From Escherichia albertii NBRC 107761 = DSM 17582 (lineage in GTDB: Bacteria > Pseudomonadota > Gammaproteobacteria > Enterobacterales > Enterobacteriaceae), in assembly GCF_000759775.1 (NCBI RefSeq), contig NZ_BBMY01000009.1, positions 1 to 64,000 of the forward strand: DNA of 64,000 nt. The letters are read 5' to 3'. Each line of letters opens with the position of its first letter. Positions within the stretch are counted from its first letter, which is position 1. Shown here in pieces: positions 21,383 to 31,835 of this stretch. The position numbers were made by a program, and so were the translations under genes. The notes beneath the pieces are model-generated. The model was not told the DNA's origin. It did no database searches and saw only the letters and a list, made by a program, of their open reading frames with translations.

Positions 21383-21710
21383 GATGGGTTTGTTGCGGTG
21401 CAGAAAGCACTTTGCGCACTGCGCTCATTACTCGCTGTGGTTCCCGTAAAAACGCACTAATACCGCATTGCACATAGCGACAATGCTCGAATCGCTCCGC
21501 ACCAGAAAGCTCGATATCGGTAATCAGCAGCGCCACATCAGCCCGACGAATATCTTCTTCCGATAAACGATTTTCAGTTCCCAGCGCGCCCTGCGTTTCG
21601 ATGCTGACGCCCCACTTTTCTTGCTGGCACAACTTTTCCAGCCGTTCTGCCGCCATATAAGTATGCGCCACGCCGCTCACGCAGGCGGTTACTGCTACCA
21701 GGTATGCCAT
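21369..21710 (-). CDS. frwD: Fructose-like PTS EIIB component FrwD
   Basis: Small cytoplasmic EIIB domain of 113 residues that passes phosphate from EIIA to the sugar. The phosphorylatable cysteine C10 sits in VAVTACVSGVAHTYMAAERL, the fructose-family EIIB signature. It is the last gene of the minus-strand run frwC-frwB-pflD-pflC-frwD, two bases after pflC. It duplicates the role of frwB, and its more divergent body suggests a specialised or redundant copy. The sugar is unknown. Confidence 0.93.
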   Translation of the reverse strand: MAYLVAVTACVSGVAHTYMAAERLEKLCQQEKWGVSIETQGALGTENRLSEEDIRRADVALLITDIELSGAERFEHCRYVQCGISAFLREPQRVMSAVRKVLSAPQQTHLILE

Positions 21711-21712
21711 TT

Positions 21713-22591
21713 TTAACCTCCCACGGTAACCTGAAACCCGGCCCGTTCTGCCATTTCACGCATCGTTGCCACATCGGCTGACGACGGCGCAGCAACCTCT
21801 TTCATCGACCATGTTTTCCCCAGCAGGCGGTATTTCGGCTCGCCGTACTGGTGAAACGGCAACAGGTGGATCTGCCTGATATTCAGCGGAATCAACACAT
21901 CCAGCGCTTGCTGCATATTTTCTTTAGTGAGTGTGTAACCGGGAATCAGCGGCAAACGAGGAATTACGTTGACGCCTTCGCTCACCAGCAAACGCAGGTT
22001 CTCCAGCACGCGTGGCAGGTTCATCTTCACTACCTGCCGCGCCTGGTTTGGGTCCATAATCTTTAAATCAAATAACACTTCATCGCACAATTTCGCCAGC
22101 GGTAACAGCTTGCTGGCTGGCGCGTCTCCGGCAGTTTCGATGGCGCATGACACACCCCATAGCCGCAGTCGTTGCAAAAAACGGGTGGCAAACTCCGCCT
22201 GCATTAACACTTCGCCGCCAGAAAGCGTGACGCCGCCGCCGGAGGTGCGAAAGAAAATGTCATCTTTCATCACTTCCCTCTCCAGCGCATCAAGACTGAT
22301 ATCACGACCAATCCGCTCAAATGCTCCAGAAGGGCATTCATCCGCATCACGCAAACATTTCGCGCAATGCAGACATTTCGACTCTCTGCGCACCGTCTGG
22401 ATTTTGCCGGAGATCGATTCTGGGTTAGCACACCACGGACAAAGATGCGGGCAGCCTTTAAAAAAGACCACCGTGCGGATGCCTTCGCCGTCATTCAGCG
22501 AATAGCGCTGAATGTTGAAAATACGCGCCACGTCATCGCGGCGCGTTTCCACAACATTACAACTGATGCGCTGTCCGGCGGATGATGTCAT
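21713..22591 (-). CDS. pflC: Glycyl-radical enzyme activase PflC (radical SAM)
   Basis: Radical-SAM protein that would install the glycyl radical in PflD. The SAM cluster motif CxxxCxxC is C47, C51 and C54 in GCPHLCPWCANP. A ferredoxin-like 4Fe-4S insert with C73, C76, C79 and C86 follows, as in activases of the non-PFL glycyl-radical enzymes. The ATG at 22591 gives 292 residues (K-12 length); it overlaps the 3' end of pflD by 35 bases, pointing to translational coupling. Active only anaerobically. Confidence 0.94.
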   Translation of the reverse strand: MTSSAGQRISCNVVETRRDDVARIFNIQRYSLNDGEGIRTVVFFKGCPHLCPWCANPESISGKIQTVRRESKCLHCAKCLRDADECPSGAFERIGRDISLDALEREVMKDDIFFRTSGGGVTLSGGEVLMQAEFATRFLQRLRLWGVSCAIETAGDAPASKLLPLAKLCDEVLFDLKIMDPNQARQVVKMNLPRVLENLRLLVSEGVNVIPRLPLIPGYTLTKENMQQALDVLIPLNIRQIHLLPFHQYGEPKYRLLGKTWSMKEVAAPSSADVATMREMAERAGFQVTVGG

Positions 22592-24854
22592 CCTGGATCT
22601 CCTTTGACAATTCGACAAAGAAGGCGCTGTATCCGGCAACTCTCACCACCAGCCCGGCATAATCTTGCGGGCGTTGCTGCGCTTCCCGCAACGTGTCGGC
22701 ATTCACCACGTTAAATTGAATATGTTGCAACTTAAGCTGGGTAAATGCCCGTAAGAAGTCGGCCAGTTTGCGTAATCCCGCTTCACCTTCCAGGGTTGCC
22801 GGAGTGAATTTCACGTTCAGCAACGTCCCGTTAGAAAGCAGCGTGTTATCCAGTTTACTGACTGACTTCAGTACTGCCGTTGGCCCTTGTGCGTCCTGGC
22901 CCAGCATGGGTGACAAACCACCGTCTGCCAGTTGCTCCCCGGCAAAACGCCCGTCTGGTGTCGCGCCAACCACCGCTCCCAACGGGACGTGAGCAGAAAC
23001 GGTATACGACCCCGGCGTGAAGTAACCACCACGCGGGTTCTGATATTTTTCCACTTCTTTGCAGTAATGGCGCAACAGCTCGGCGCTGATGTTATCCACC
23101 TCATCGATATCGTTACCGTATTTCTCGAAGCGGTTAATTAAGCGAGCACGGATTTTTTCGCCCTCTGGCGTGGCGAAGTTGGCTTTTAATACCGACAACA
23201 ACTCGTCAAAACTTAAACGCTGTTGTTCAAAAACCATCCCTTTCAACGCATGGAGAGAATCACTCAGGTTAGCGATACCGATCCCCTGTACGCCGGAGAA
23301 GTTATAACGCGCGCCACCGTCGGTAATATCACGGCCTTTTTCCAGGCAATCGCTGATAAACGACGAGAGCAGCGGCACCGGCGCCCAGTCACTGTGACCG
23401 ATATCGCAAATATTGCTGCCCTCAACCATCAGGGTAATGTAGTGACTAATCTTGGTACGAATCTGCTCCAGCAAATCTTCATAAGTCAGCGCAGCATTGC
23501 CTTCATTTTCATGCAGGCAGATTTCCATCACTTTCAGCAAGTTAAACATCGCAATATCGTGCAAACCGTAGGTTCTGCCGGGAATAGATAATTCCACGCA
23601 ACCCACTACGGAATAGTCGCGCGCATCTTCCAGCGAAACGCCACGGTTGAGGAACGCGGGCACCACCACTTCATCGTTGAAGATTTGCGGAATACCGGTG
23701 CCGAGGCGAATGGTTTCTGCGGTTTTCATCAGGAACGGTGTGTCTATCAAAGCATTAGTGCGCACGCCGAGGTTCGGTTGCGGTAATTGCACGCTCTGAT
23801 AGGCATCGAGGCAAAGGAACGAAAGCACGTTCACCGCGCTACGTCCGTTCTCGGTTAAACCGCCGAGCAGTGCGGTATAGCCGGTCGGGAATCCTGCGAA
23901 ATAACGCGCGCTGCTGGTGGAGCGCAACAGCACGATGTCGTTGCATTTCACCCATAAAGATTCGAGCAGTTCTTTCAGGAACGCCGGATCTTCGCCCTGG
24001 GTTAATGATGCCTGATAGAACGGCAACATATACTGGTCGAAGCGCCCCAACGACAGCGAGCTGGCGTTAGATTCGTATTGCAAAATGATGTTCATGTACC
24101 AGAATAACTGGCACGCCTGCCAGAAGGTCTGCGGCTTATGTTCGGCGTTATGGCGGGAGATCTCCGCAATGGTCAGTAACTCTTCGCGACGCTGAGCATC
24201 CGGGCAGTTTGCCGCCAGCGTTTCCGCCAGCCCGGCGTAACGCAAAATGTGTTTCTGCGAGGCTTTGAGCAATAACAGCGCCGCCTGATAAAAGTGATTC
24301 TCCGGCTGTTGCTGGCAATGTTGCTGCATCTGTGCCACCAGCTCACCCAGCCCGTGATTCAGCAAGCGCGGGTAATCAATAATGATGTGCCCCTGGCCTT
24401 TATCCGTCTGGTTGATGCTGAAAATCTGCGTGCTGGTCGCGGCTTTTACTTCATCCGTCATCTGACCGTTGATGAAATCTTTCATCGAGCGTTTTTCCCA
24501 GTACGGGAACAACTCTTCGCGGTAGGTACGTTTATCTTCTTCGCTAATAGCGAAACGGTCCTGCGGGCGCGTCGGGAACTGGTCCAGCTCTTTGAGCAGC
24601 CAGTAAGGGTCCATTTCCGGCGACATAATCCCGGCGCGCGGTTTCACCGTGCGGTTACCGGCAATCAGTTCTTCATCACGAATCGAAATTTCAACGTGTT
24701 CAAGGATATACGCTGTTGCTTTCGCCCGGCGCAATATCACCGGTTCGCCTTCGGTTTGCCGATGGCTGGCAGTATAAAGCAGCGCCCGCTCCAGTGAGAT
24801 TTCACGGGTATTGGCAAACAGCGCAGTTTTAAGGCGAGAGATACGATTCGTCAT
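22557..24854 (-). CDS. pflD: Glycyl-radical enzyme PflD (formate acetyltransferase-like / putative dehydratase)
   Basis: Oxygen-sensitive enzyme of 765 residues. The radical glycine is G741 in RVAGYSAFFVEL near the C-terminus. The active-site loop is VVGCVELSIPG with one cysteine (C419) instead of the Cys-Cys pair of pyruvate formate-lyase. The single-cysteine GCVE form is typical of glycerol/diol dehydratases and related eliminases, so the name pyruvate formate-lyase 2 is probably misleading. It lies in an operon with its activase and PTS genes, which suggests that a PTS-imported polyol or sugar phosphate, or a derivative, is the substrate. Confidence 0.93.
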   Translation of the reverse strand: MTNRISRLKTALFANTREISLERALLYTASHRQTEGEPVILRRAKATAYILEHVEISIRDEELIAGNRTVKPRAGIMSPEMDPYWLLKELDQFPTRPQDRFAISEEDKRTYREELFPYWEKRSMKDFINGQMTDEVKAATSTQIFSINQTDKGQGHIIIDYPRLLNHGLGELVAQMQQHCQQQPENHFYQAALLLLKASQKHILRYAGLAETLAANCPDAQRREELLTIAEISRHNAEHKPQTFWQACQLFWYMNIILQYESNASSLSLGRFDQYMLPFYQASLTQGEDPAFLKELLESLWVKCNDIVLLRSTSSARYFAGFPTGYTALLGGLTENGRSAVNVLSFLCLDAYQSVQLPQPNLGVRTNALIDTPFLMKTAETIRLGTGIPQIFNDEVVVPAFLNRGVSLEDARDYSVVGCVELSIPGRTYGLHDIAMFNLLKVMEICLHENEGNAALTYEDLLEQIRTKISHYITLMVEGSNICDIGHSDWAPVPLLSSFISDCLEKGRDITDGGARYNFSGVQGIGIANLSDSLHALKGMVFEQQRLSFDELLSVLKANFATPEGEKIRARLINRFEKYGNDIDEVDNISAELLRHYCKEVEKYQNPRGGYFTPGSYTVSAHVPLGAVVGATPDGRFAGEQLADGGLSPMLGQDAQGPTAVLKSVSKLDNTLLSNGTLLNVKFTPATLEGEAGLRKLADFLRAFTQLKLQHIQFNVVNADTLREAQQRPQDYAGLVVRVAGYSAFFVELSKEIQDDIIRRTAHQL

Positions 24855-24904
24855 GAAGAACTCCTCCAGGAAAGCGAACCCGCCCTTACGGGCGGGATAA
24901 GAAC

Positions 24905-25225
24905 TTAAGCGGTTTGTGCCAGGTGAGCTTCAATTTTGCTCATGATGGCGTCAGCGCGTTTTACTGCGTCGCTGATGTTGACGCGCACGATGGTTTTTCC
25001 GGCAAAACGCTCTTCAAACTTAATGCCGATATCCTTAGTCAGAATCACCATATCGGCGCTCGCCACGTCTTCCGCAGTCAGCTCATTTTCCAGACCAATC
25101 GACCCCTGAGTTTCTACTTTCACTTCCCAGCCTTTGGCTTTCGCGGCGCTTTCCAGCGCTTCCGCCGCCATATAAGTATGGGCAACACCGGAAGGACACG
25201 CGGTTACTGCAATAATTTTCGTCAT
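24905..25225 (-). CDS. frwB: Fructose-like PTS EIIB component FrwB
   Basis: Cytoplasmic EIIB domain of 106 residues with the phosphocysteine C10 in IIAVTACPSGVAHTYMAAEAL. It sits between frwC and pflD on the same strand and should phosphorylate the sugar brought in by FrwC, taking phosphate from the EIIA domain at the C-terminus of PtsA. Confidence 0.94.
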   Translation of the reverse strand: MTKIIAVTACPSGVAHTYMAAEALESAAKAKGWEVKVETQGSIGLENELTAEDVASADMVILTKDIGIKFEERFAGKTIVRVNISDAVKRADAIMSKIEAHLAQTA

Positions 25226-25239
25226 GGCTCGTTCCTCAA

Positions 25240-26319
25240 TTAATTAATTTCAAAATCCAGATCCAGGTCGTCTTCTTTTTCATCAATTGAAGACCCATTT
25301 TTACGCGCCAGACTTTTCAGCACGTTTACGCAAACCGCGGTTACAACGGCGCCAACTGCGACAGCCGCGATGTAACCCAGCTTGCCTTCAACCACTGGCA
25401 ACACAATCAGGCCCCCCCAACCGGCATAACACTGCGCCCCCACCAGCGCTGCGGTAACCGCTCCACACACAGAACCGATCATGATGGAAGGAATAACACG
25501 CAACGGATCGGCAGCAGCAAAAGGTATCGCCCCTTCGGTGACGCCAACACAGCCCATCACCAGCGCCGCTTTACCTGCTTCACGCTCTTCAGAAGAGAAA
25601 TTTTTGCGCCCAATCAACGTCGCCAGCCCCATGCCCAGCGGCGGAACACAAATCCCTACAGCAGCAATGGCCACCACGGTATAAACACCCTGAGCGACGC
25701 AAATCAGCATGAACGCATAGGCCACTTTGTTGACCGGGCCGCCCATATCGAAGGCCAGCATCAGGCCCATGATCACCGCCAACATCACCACGCTGCCTTG
25801 CTGCATCCCCTGTAGCCACTGGGTCAGGCTGCTGGTCAATGCCCCTACCGGCTCGCCAAGCCCCCACATCATGACGCCTGCGGTAATCAGTGTGCCGACA
25901 ATGGGAATAATGAAGATGGGCATCACCGAGCGCAGAACTTTATGCACCGGAATTTTCTTCAGGTAATGCACGACGATGCCGCCGATAATCCCGGCAATTA
26001 GCGCACCGAAGAAGCCTGCGCCAAAGCTGTTACCCACCCAGGCGCCGATGGCGCACGGGGCCAGCGCAGAGCGCTCTGCAATGGAATAACCGATGTAAGC
26101 CGCAAGGAAAGGCACCATCAGCGTCAAACCAGCCACGCCAATATCAAACAATTTTTTCAGATTCGGATCGGCTACGGCATCCGGTACCGCGCCTTTGCCA
26201 TACAGCATGACGGAAACCGCCAGCAAAATACCGCCCGATACCACGAAAGGAATCATGTGTGAAACGCCCGTCATTAAGTGCTGACGGGTATTTTTCAGGA
26301 TCTGTACCAACTCATTCAT
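25240..26319 (-). CDS. frwC: Fructose-like PTS EIIC permease FrwC
   Basis: Integral membrane sugar channel of 359 residues with about nine or ten hydrophobic segments. Family-typical stretches are GVSHMIPFVVSGGILLA near the N-terminus and GVTEGAIPFAAADPLRVIPS in the C-terminal half, the latter forming the substrate site of fructose-type EIIC proteins. First gene of the frwCB-pflDC-frwD unit; divergent from ptsA. The sugar specificity is not established. Confidence 0.95.
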   Translation of the reverse strand: MNELVQILKNTRQHLMTGVSHMIPFVVSGGILLAVSVMLYGKGAVPDAVADPNLKKLFDIGVAGLTLMVPFLAAYIGYSIAERSALAPCAIGAWVGNSFGAGFFGALIAGIIGGIVVHYLKKIPVHKVLRSVMPIFIIPIVGTLITAGVMMWGLGEPVGALTSSLTQWLQGMQQGSVVMLAVIMGLMLAFDMGGPVNKVAYAFMLICVAQGVYTVVAIAAVGICVPPLGMGLATLIGRKNFSSEEREAGKAALVMGCVGVTEGAIPFAAADPLRVIPSIMIGSVCGAVTAALVGAQCYAGWGGLIVLPVVEGKLGYIAAVAVGAVVTAVCVNVLKSLARKNGSSIDEKEDDLDLDFEIN

Positions 26320-26627
26320 AAGCTGCTCCCGGGCTTGCGAAAGCCCATGTCCATATTTTTGATGGGAGAAACAATAGGCAATCGCAAGCAGGGCAAACAG
26401 TGGATAAAAAGGCCATTTACTGGACTTTTGTAATATCAGTACAAAAATGCGATCAGCCTCATAACTTGCGTTAACTCGGAATTCAAACGAGGCGTCGCGT
26501 CTTGTGAGGCGTGTCTCACTTTGACGGTTACATTACATTTGTCCAGTTTTTGGCAGATTTGTCACATGGCAGGCCGTCGCCGAGCGCTCTTATCCTGTAA
26601 GCAGAAAAGCGTAATGGGAGAGAGGCA
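26320..26627. promoter_or_regulatory. Divergent control region between frwC and ptsA
   Basis: 308 bases separating two divergent PTS units. TTTGACGGTTACATTACATTTGTC (26519-26542) and the TTGTCACATGGC stretch (26560-26571) lie upstream of ptsA. GTGAGGCGTGTCTCAC (26502-26517) is an imperfect palindrome that could be an operator. GAGAGAGG before the ptsA ATG is its ribosome-binding site. No gene is seen. Confidence 0.45.
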
Positions 26628-29129
26628 ATGGCCCTGATTGTGGAATTTACTTGTGAGCTGCCAAATGGCGTACATGCACGCCCGGCAAGCCACGTTGAAA
26701 CGCTGTGTAATACTTTTTCATCACAGATTGAGTGGCACAACCTACGCACTGACCGCAAGGGTAACGCCAAAAGCGCTCTGGCGCTGATTGGTACCGATAC
26801 TCTGATGGGCGATAGCTGTCAGTTACTGATTTCCGGGGCAGACGAACAAACAGCACACCAGCGTTTAAGCCAATGGTTGCGCGATGAATTTCCCCACTGC
26901 GATGCACCGCTGGCGGAAGTAAAATCTGACGAGCTGGAGCCGCTACCGATTTCACTGACTAACCTGAAGCCGCGAATTATTCGCGCTCGCTCCGTGTGCA
27001 GTGGCAGTGCAGGCGGCATTCTGACGCCGATCTCTTCTTTAGATCTCAACGCGCTGGGTAATCTTCCCGCTGCCGAAGGCGTTGACGCCGAGCAATCCGC
27101 GCTGGAAAACGGCCTGACACTGGTACTGAAAAATATTGAGTTCCGTCTGCTGGATAGCGACGGTGCTACCAGCGCGATTCTGGAAGCTCACCGATCATTA
27201 GCGAGCGATACCTCTTTACGTCAGCACTTACTGGCTGGCGTCAGCGCCGGATTAAGCTGTGCCGAAGCAATTATCGCCAGCGCGAATCACTTTTGTGACG
27301 AGTTTGCCCGTTCCAGCAGCAGCTACCTGCAAGAGCGTGCACTGGATGTACGCGACGTCTGCTTCCAGTTACTCCAGCAAATTTATGGCGAACAACGCTT
27401 CCCTGCCCCCGGAAAACTGACGCAACCCGCCATTTGTATGGCGGATGAGCTGACTCCCAGCCAGTTCCTCGAACTGGATAAAAATCATCTGAAAGGTCTG
27501 TTGCTGAAAAGCGGCGGCACTACCTCACACACAGTGATCCTTGCCCGTTCGTTCAATATTCCGACGCTGGTTGGCGTGGATATCGACACGCTTACTCCGT
27601 GGCAACATCAAACGATTTATATCGACGGCAACGCCGGGGCGATTGTAGTCGAACCGACAGACGCGGTAGCCCGTTATTATCAGCAAGAAGCCCGCGTGCA
27701 GGACGCCCTGCGTAAGCAACAGCGTGTCTGGCTAACCCAGCAAGCCCGTACCGCTGACGGTATCCGCATTGAAATTGCCGCGAACATCGCTCACTCCGTG
27801 GAAGCGCAGGCCGCATTCGGCAATGGTGCGGAAGGCGTCGGTTTGTTCCGTACTGAAATGCTCTATATGGATCGCGCCAGCGCTCCTGGCGAGAGCGAGC
27901 TGTACAACATTTTTTGTCAGGCGCTGGAATCCGCCAACGGTCGCAGCATTATTGTCCGCACTATGGACATTGGCGGTGACAAACCTGTTGATTATCTAAA
28001 TATTCCTGCGGAAGCGAACCCGTTCCTCGGTTATCGCGCAGTACGTATTTATGAAGAATATGCGTCGCTGTTCACCACACAATTACGGTCGATCCTGCGA
28101 GCATCTGCCCACGGCAGCTTAAAGATCATGATCCCGATGATCTCCTCAATGGAAGAGATCTTATGGGTGAAAGAGAAACTGGCGGAAGCCAAACAGCAGC
28201 TGCGCAATGAACACATTCCGTTTGATGAGAAGATCCCTCTTGGCATCATGCTGGAAGTGCCATCGGTAATGTTCATCATCGATCAGTGCTGTGAAGAGAT
28301 TGATTTCTTTAGTATCGGCAGTAACGACCTGACGCAATATCTGCTGGCAGTAGATCGCGATAATGCTAAGGTAACTCGTCACTACAACAGCCTGAATCCA
28401 GCATTCTTACGGGCGCTCGATTACGCCGTGCAGGCGGTGCATCGCCAGGGCAAATGGATTGGCCTGTGCGGTGAACTGGGAGCAAAGGGTTCCGTGCTGC
28501 CACTGCTGATTGGTTTAGGTCTGGATGAACTCAGCATGAGCGCGCCGTCGATTCCGGCGGCGAAAGCGCGGATGGCGCAACTTGATAGCAGCGAGTGCCG
28601 CCAGTTGCTCAACCAGGCGATGGCCTGCCGTACTTCACTGGAAGTGGAACACCTGCTGGCGCAGTTCCGCATGACACAACAGGACGCACCGCTGGTCACT
28701 GCCGAGTGCATCACGCTGGAAAGCGACTGGCGCAGCAAAGAAGAAGTGCTCAAAGGCATGACCGATAACCTGCTGCTGGCAGGGCGCTGCCGCTATCCGC
28801 GTAAACTGGAAGCCGACTTGTGGGCGCGCGAGGCCGTTTTCTCTACCGGACTGGGCTTTAGTTTTGCCATTCCACACAGCAAATCGGAACATATTGAGCA
28901 ATCCACCATCAGCGTAGCACGTCTGCAAGCGCCAGTGCGCTGGGGCGATGATGAAGCGCAATTCATCATTATGTTAACCCTGAACAAACACGCCGCTGGC
29001 GATCAACATATGCGCATTTTCTCGCGCCTCGCTCGTCGTATCATGCACGAAGAATTCCGTAACGCGCTGGTTAACGCCGCCTCTGCCGACGCTATCGCCA
29101 GCCTGCTGCAACATGAACTGGAACTGTAA
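26628..29129 (+). CDS. ptsA: Multiphosphoryl transfer protein PtsA (FrwA): HPr-EI-EIIA(Fru) fusion
   Basis: Cytoplasmic protein of 833 residues that combines three phosphoryl carriers. Residues about 1-90 are HPr-like with the phospho-histidine H16 in NGVHARPAS. Residues about 115-660 are enzyme I, with the phospho-histidine H301 in [15 protein letters not shown] and the PEP-site segments [14 protein letters not shown] and [19 protein letters not shown]. The C-terminal 150 residues are a fructose-type EIIA with H750 in [11 protein letters not shown]. It therefore can feed FrwB/FrwD/FrwC from PEP without the general PTS proteins. It heads ptsA-fsaB-gldA. Confidence 0.96.
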   Translation: MALIVEFTCELPNGVHARPASHVETLCNTFSSQIEWHNLRTDRKGNAKSALALIGTDTLMGDSCQLLISGADEQTAHQRLSQWLRDEFPHCDAPLAEVKSDELEPLPISLTNLKPRIIRARSVCSGSAGGILTPISSLDLNALGNLPAAEGVDAEQSALENGLTLVLKNIEFRLLDSDGATSAILEAHRSLASDTSLRQHLLAGVSAGLSCAEAIIASANHFCDEFARSSSSYLQERALDVRDVCFQLLQQIYGEQRFPAPGKLTQPAICMADELTPSQFLELDKNHLKGLLLKSGGTTSHTVILARSFNIPTLVGVDIDTLTPWQHQTIYIDGNAGAIVVEPTDAVARYYQQEARVQDALRKQQRVWLTQQARTADGIRIEIAANIAHSVEAQAAFGNGAEGVGLFRTEMLYMDRASAPGESELYNIFCQALESANGRSIIVRTMDIGGDKPVDYLNIPAEANPFLGYRAVRIYEEYASLFTTQLRSILRASAHGSLKIMIPMISSMEEILWVKEKLAEAKQQLRNEHIPFDEKIPLGIMLEVPSVMFIIDQCCEEIDFFSIGSNDLTQYLLAVDRDNAKVTRHYNSLNPAFLRALDYAVQAVHRQGKWIGLCGELGAKGSVLPLLIGLGLDELSMSAPSIPAAKARMAQLDSSECRQLLNQAMACRTSLEVEHLLAQFRMTQQDAPLVTAECITLESDWRSKEEVLKGMTDNLLLAGRCRYPRKLEADLWAREAVFSTGLGFSFAIPHSKSEHIEQSTISVARLQAPVRWGDDEAQFIIMLTLNKHAAGDQHMRIFSRLARRIMHEEFRNALVNAASADAIASLLQHELEL

Positions 29130-29140
29130 AAGGAAACATC

Positions 29141-29803
29141 ATGGAACTGTATCTGGACACCGCTAACGTCGCAGAAGTCGAACGTCTGGCACGTATATTC
29201 CCGATTGCCGGGATGACAACTAACCCGAGCATTATCGCTGCCAGCAAGGAGTCCATCTGGGAAGTGCTGCCGCGCCTGCAAAAAGCGATCGGTGATGAGG
29301 GCATTCTGTTTGCTCAGACCATGAGCCGCGACGCACAGGGCATGGTGGAAGAAGCGAAGCGCCTGCGCGACGCCATTCCGGGTATTGTGGTAAAAATCCC
29401 GGTGACTTCCGAAGGTCTGGCCGCCATTAAGATGCTGAAAAAAGAGGGTATTACTACACTTGGCACCGCTGTATATAGCGCCGCGCAGGGGTTACTGGCC
29501 GCGCTGGCAGGCGCCAAATACGTTGCTCCATATGTTAACCGCGTAGACGCTCAGGGCGGCGACGGCATTCGCACCGTGCAAGAACTGCAAGCATTACTGG
29601 AAATGCACGCGCCAGAAAGCATGGTACTGGCGGCTAGCTTTAAAACGCCGCGTCAGGCGCTGGATTGTTTGCTGGCTGGATGTGAATCCATCACCCTGCC
29701 TTTAGATGTAGCGCAACAAATGCTCAACCCCCCTGCGGTAGAGTCAGCGATAGAGAAGTTCGAGCACGACTGGAATGCCGCATTTGGCACAACTCATCTT
29801 TAA
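29141..29803 (+). CDS. fsaB: Fructose-6-phosphate aldolase 2 (FsaB/TalC)
   Basis: Class I aldolase of the transaldolase family, 220 residues, that cleaves fructose 6-phosphate to dihydroxyacetone and glyceraldehyde 3-phosphate. The Schiff-base lysine is K85 in [12 protein letters not shown]. Substrate-site motifs LDTANVAEV (5-13) and GMTTNPSII (24-32) are intact. It starts 11 bases after ptsA and precedes gldA, which handles dihydroxyacetone and glycerol, so the trio is consistent with a PTS-linked dihydroxyacetone/glycerol branch. Confidence 0.96.
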   Translation: MELYLDTANVAEVERLARIFPIAGMTTNPSIIAASKESIWEVLPRLQKAIGDEGILFAQTMSRDAQGMVEEAKRLRDAIPGIVVKIPVTSEGLAAIKMLKKEGITTLGTAVYSAAQGLLAALAGAKYVAPYVNRVDAQGGDGIRTVQELQALLEMHAPESMVLAASFKTPRQALDCLLAGCESITLPLDVAQQMLNPPAVESAIEKFEHDWNAAFGTTHL

Positions 29804-29813
29804 AGGAGCAATT

Positions 29814-30917
29814 ATGGACCGCATTATTCAATCCCCAGGTAAATATATCCAGGGCGCTGATGTGATTAATCGTCTGGGCGAATACCTGAAACCACTGGCA
29901 GAACGCTGGTTAGTGGTGGGTGACAAATTCGTGTTAGGTTTTGCTCAATTCACCGTTGAAAAAAGCTTTAAAGATGCCGGACTGGCGGTAGAAATCGCGC
30001 CGTTTGGCGGCGAATGTTCGCAAAATGAAATTGATCGTCTGCGCGGCATCGCGGAAACGGCTCAGTGTGGCGCCATTCTCGGTATCGGTGGCGGTAAAAC
30101 CCTCGATACCGCTAAAGCGCTGGCACACTTTATGGGCGTTCCGGTAGCCATTGCCCCGACCATTGCTTCAACCGACGCGCCTTGTAGCGCACTTTCCGTT
30201 ATCTACACTGATGAAGGCGAGTTTGACCGCTATCTGATGCTGCCAAACAACCCGAATATGGTTATTGTCGATACTAAAATCGTCGCGGGCGCGCCTGCAC
30301 GTCTGTTAGCAGCGGGTATTGGCGACGCGCTGGCAACCTGGTTTGAAGCGCGTGCCTGTTCCCGTAGCGGCGCAACCACCATGGCGGGCGGTAAATGTAC
30401 TCAGGCGGCGCTGGCACTGGCTGAACTATGCTACAACACTCTGCTGGAAGAGGCCGAAAAAGCGATGCTCGCCGCCGAACAGCATGTGGTAACCCCTGCA
30501 CTGGAACGCGTGATTGAAGCCAACACCTATTTGAGCGGCGTTGGCTTTGAAAGCGGTGGTCTGGCTGCGGCACACGCGGTGCACAATGGCCTGACTGCAA
30601 TTCCAGATGCACATCACTATTATCACGGTGAAAAAGTGGCGTTCGGTACGCTGACGCAACTGGTTCTGGAAAACGCGCCGGTTGAAGAAATTGAAACCGT
30701 CGCTGCACTTAGCCACGCTGTTGGCCTGCCTATTACGCTGGCACAACTGGATATTAAAGAAAACGTCCCGGCGAAAATGCGGATTGTGGCAGAAGCAGCA
30801 TGCGCAGAAGGTGAGACTATCCACAACATGCCTGGCGGCGCAACGCCAGATGAAGTGTATGCAGCATTGCTGGTGGCTGACCAGTACGGCCAACGTTTCC
30901 TGCAAGAGTGGGAATAA
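29814..30917 (+). CDS. gldA: Glycerol dehydrogenase GldA
   Basis: NAD-dependent, zinc-containing dehydrogenase (iron-type ADH family) that interconverts glycerol and dihydroxyacetone and also reduces methylglyoxal and other carbonyls. The ATG at 29814 ([14 protein letters not shown]) follows AAGGAG and gives 367 residues. The NAD loop is [14 protein letters not shown]. Zinc ligands fall in [21 protein letters not shown] and [10 protein letters not shown]. It is 10 bases after fsaB and ends before a terminator hairpin and a BIME. Confidence 0.97.
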   Translation: MDRIIQSPGKYIQGADVINRLGEYLKPLAERWLVVGDKFVLGFAQFTVEKSFKDAGLAVEIAPFGGECSQNEIDRLRGIAETAQCGAILGIGGGKTLDTAKALAHFMGVPVAIAPTIASTDAPCSALSVIYTDEGEFDRYLMLPNNPNMVIVDTKIVAGAPARLLAAGIGDALATWFEARACSRSGATTMAGGKCTQAALALAELCYNTLLEEAEKAMLAAEQHVVTPALERVIEANTYLSGVGFESGGLAAAHAVHNGLTAIPDAHHYYHGEKVAFGTLTQLVLENAPVEEIETVAALSHAVGLPITLAQLDIKENVPAKMRIVAEAACAEGETIHNMPGGATPDEVYAALLVADQYGQRFLQEWE

Positions 30918-30925
30918 CCTACGCC

Positions 30926-30950
30926 AAACTCCCGGCTTGTCCGGGAGTTT
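30926..30950 (+). terminator. Rho-independent terminator of gldA
   Basis: AAACTCCCGG and CCGGGAGTTT form a perfect 10-bp stem with a five-base loop, eight bases after the gldA stop. The T-run is short. Confidence 0.8.
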
Positions 30951-30962
30951 GAACGCAAAACT

Positions 30963-31060
30963 GCCTGATGCGCTACGCTTATCAGGCCTACGTAATCTCT
31001 GCAATATATTGAATTTGCATGCTTTTGTAGGCAAGATAAGGCGTTCACACCGCATTTGGC
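30963..31060. repeat. BIME downstream of gldA
   Basis: Two REP-like units, GCCTGATGCGCTACGCTTATCAGGC and GGCAAGATAAGGCGTTCACACCGCATTTGGCA, flank an AT-rich spacer containing TTGAATTTGCATG. The same layout recurs at 41883-41972, so the two are copies of one BIME family. The second unit has drifted (CATTTGGC rather than CATCCGGC). Confidence 0.8.
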
Positions 31061-31191
31061 ACCCTATCCAGGTAATCTGAAACGCCCACGTTGTTCGGGA
31101 GTTTTTTATCCGCTTCTGGACATTTTATCTACAGAACAATCGTTAGCCCGGAAGGTCGAATCTGTGAGTATTATTTTCACGGACGAAACAG

Positions 31192-31809
31192 ATGAAAGTT
31201 TCACTGGCGTTGGTCAGCCTTCTGATGGCATTTACCAGCCACTCCTTAAAATCCCCCGCTGTTCCACCAGCGGTGGTACAAATCCAGGCCAACACCAACC
31301 TTGCCATCGCAGACGGTGCCAGACAGCAAATTGGCAGCACGCTATTTTACGACCCCACATATGTGCAGCTTACCTATCCTGGCGGTGATGTCCCGCAGGA
31401 GCGCGGCGTATGTTCCGATGTGGTGATCCGCGCCCTACGCAACCAGAAGGTGGATTTGCAGAAACTGGTTCATGAAGATATGGCAAAGAATTTTGCCGAT
31501 TATCCGCACAAGTGGCAGTTAAAGCGCCCGGACAGCAACATCGATCACCGTCGGGTTCCTAACCTGGAAACCTGGTTTACCCGCCACAACAAAACACGCC
31601 CCATCAGTAAAAATGTCGGCGACTATCAACCAGGCGATATCGTCTCCTGGCGATTAGACAACGGACTGGCGCACATTGGCGTGATTTCAGATGGTTTTGC
31701 CCGTGACGGCACGCCGCTGGTGATACATAACATTGGTGCAGGCGCGCAAGAAGAAGACGTGCTGTTTAGCTGGCGAATTGTCGGGCACTATCGCTATTTT
31801 GCTCGCTAA
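31192..31809 (+). CDS. yijF: Exported protein YijF (DUF1287)
   Basis: 205-residue protein of unknown function. The N-terminus MKVSLALVSLLMAFTSHS is a signal peptide, so the product is periplasmic. The body resembles NlpC/P60-type papain-fold hydrolases: a possible catalytic cysteine in GVCSDVVIRALR and histidine in GLAHIGVISDGF are in the order expected for that fold. That reading is inference. It converges with yijE. The length matches K-12. Confidence 0.92.
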   Translation: MKVSLALVSLLMAFTSHSLKSPAVPPAVVQIQANTNLAIADGARQQIGSTLFYDPTYVQLTYPGGDVPQERGVCSDVVIRALRNQKVDLQKLVHEDMAKNFADYPHKWQLKRPDSNIDHRRVPNLETWFTRHNKTRPISKNVGDYQPGDIVSWRLDNGLAHIGVISDGFARDGTPLVIHNIGAGAQEEDVLFSWRIVGHYRYFAR

Positions 31810-31835
31810 GCAATAGCACCCAATGGATGGCCTCT

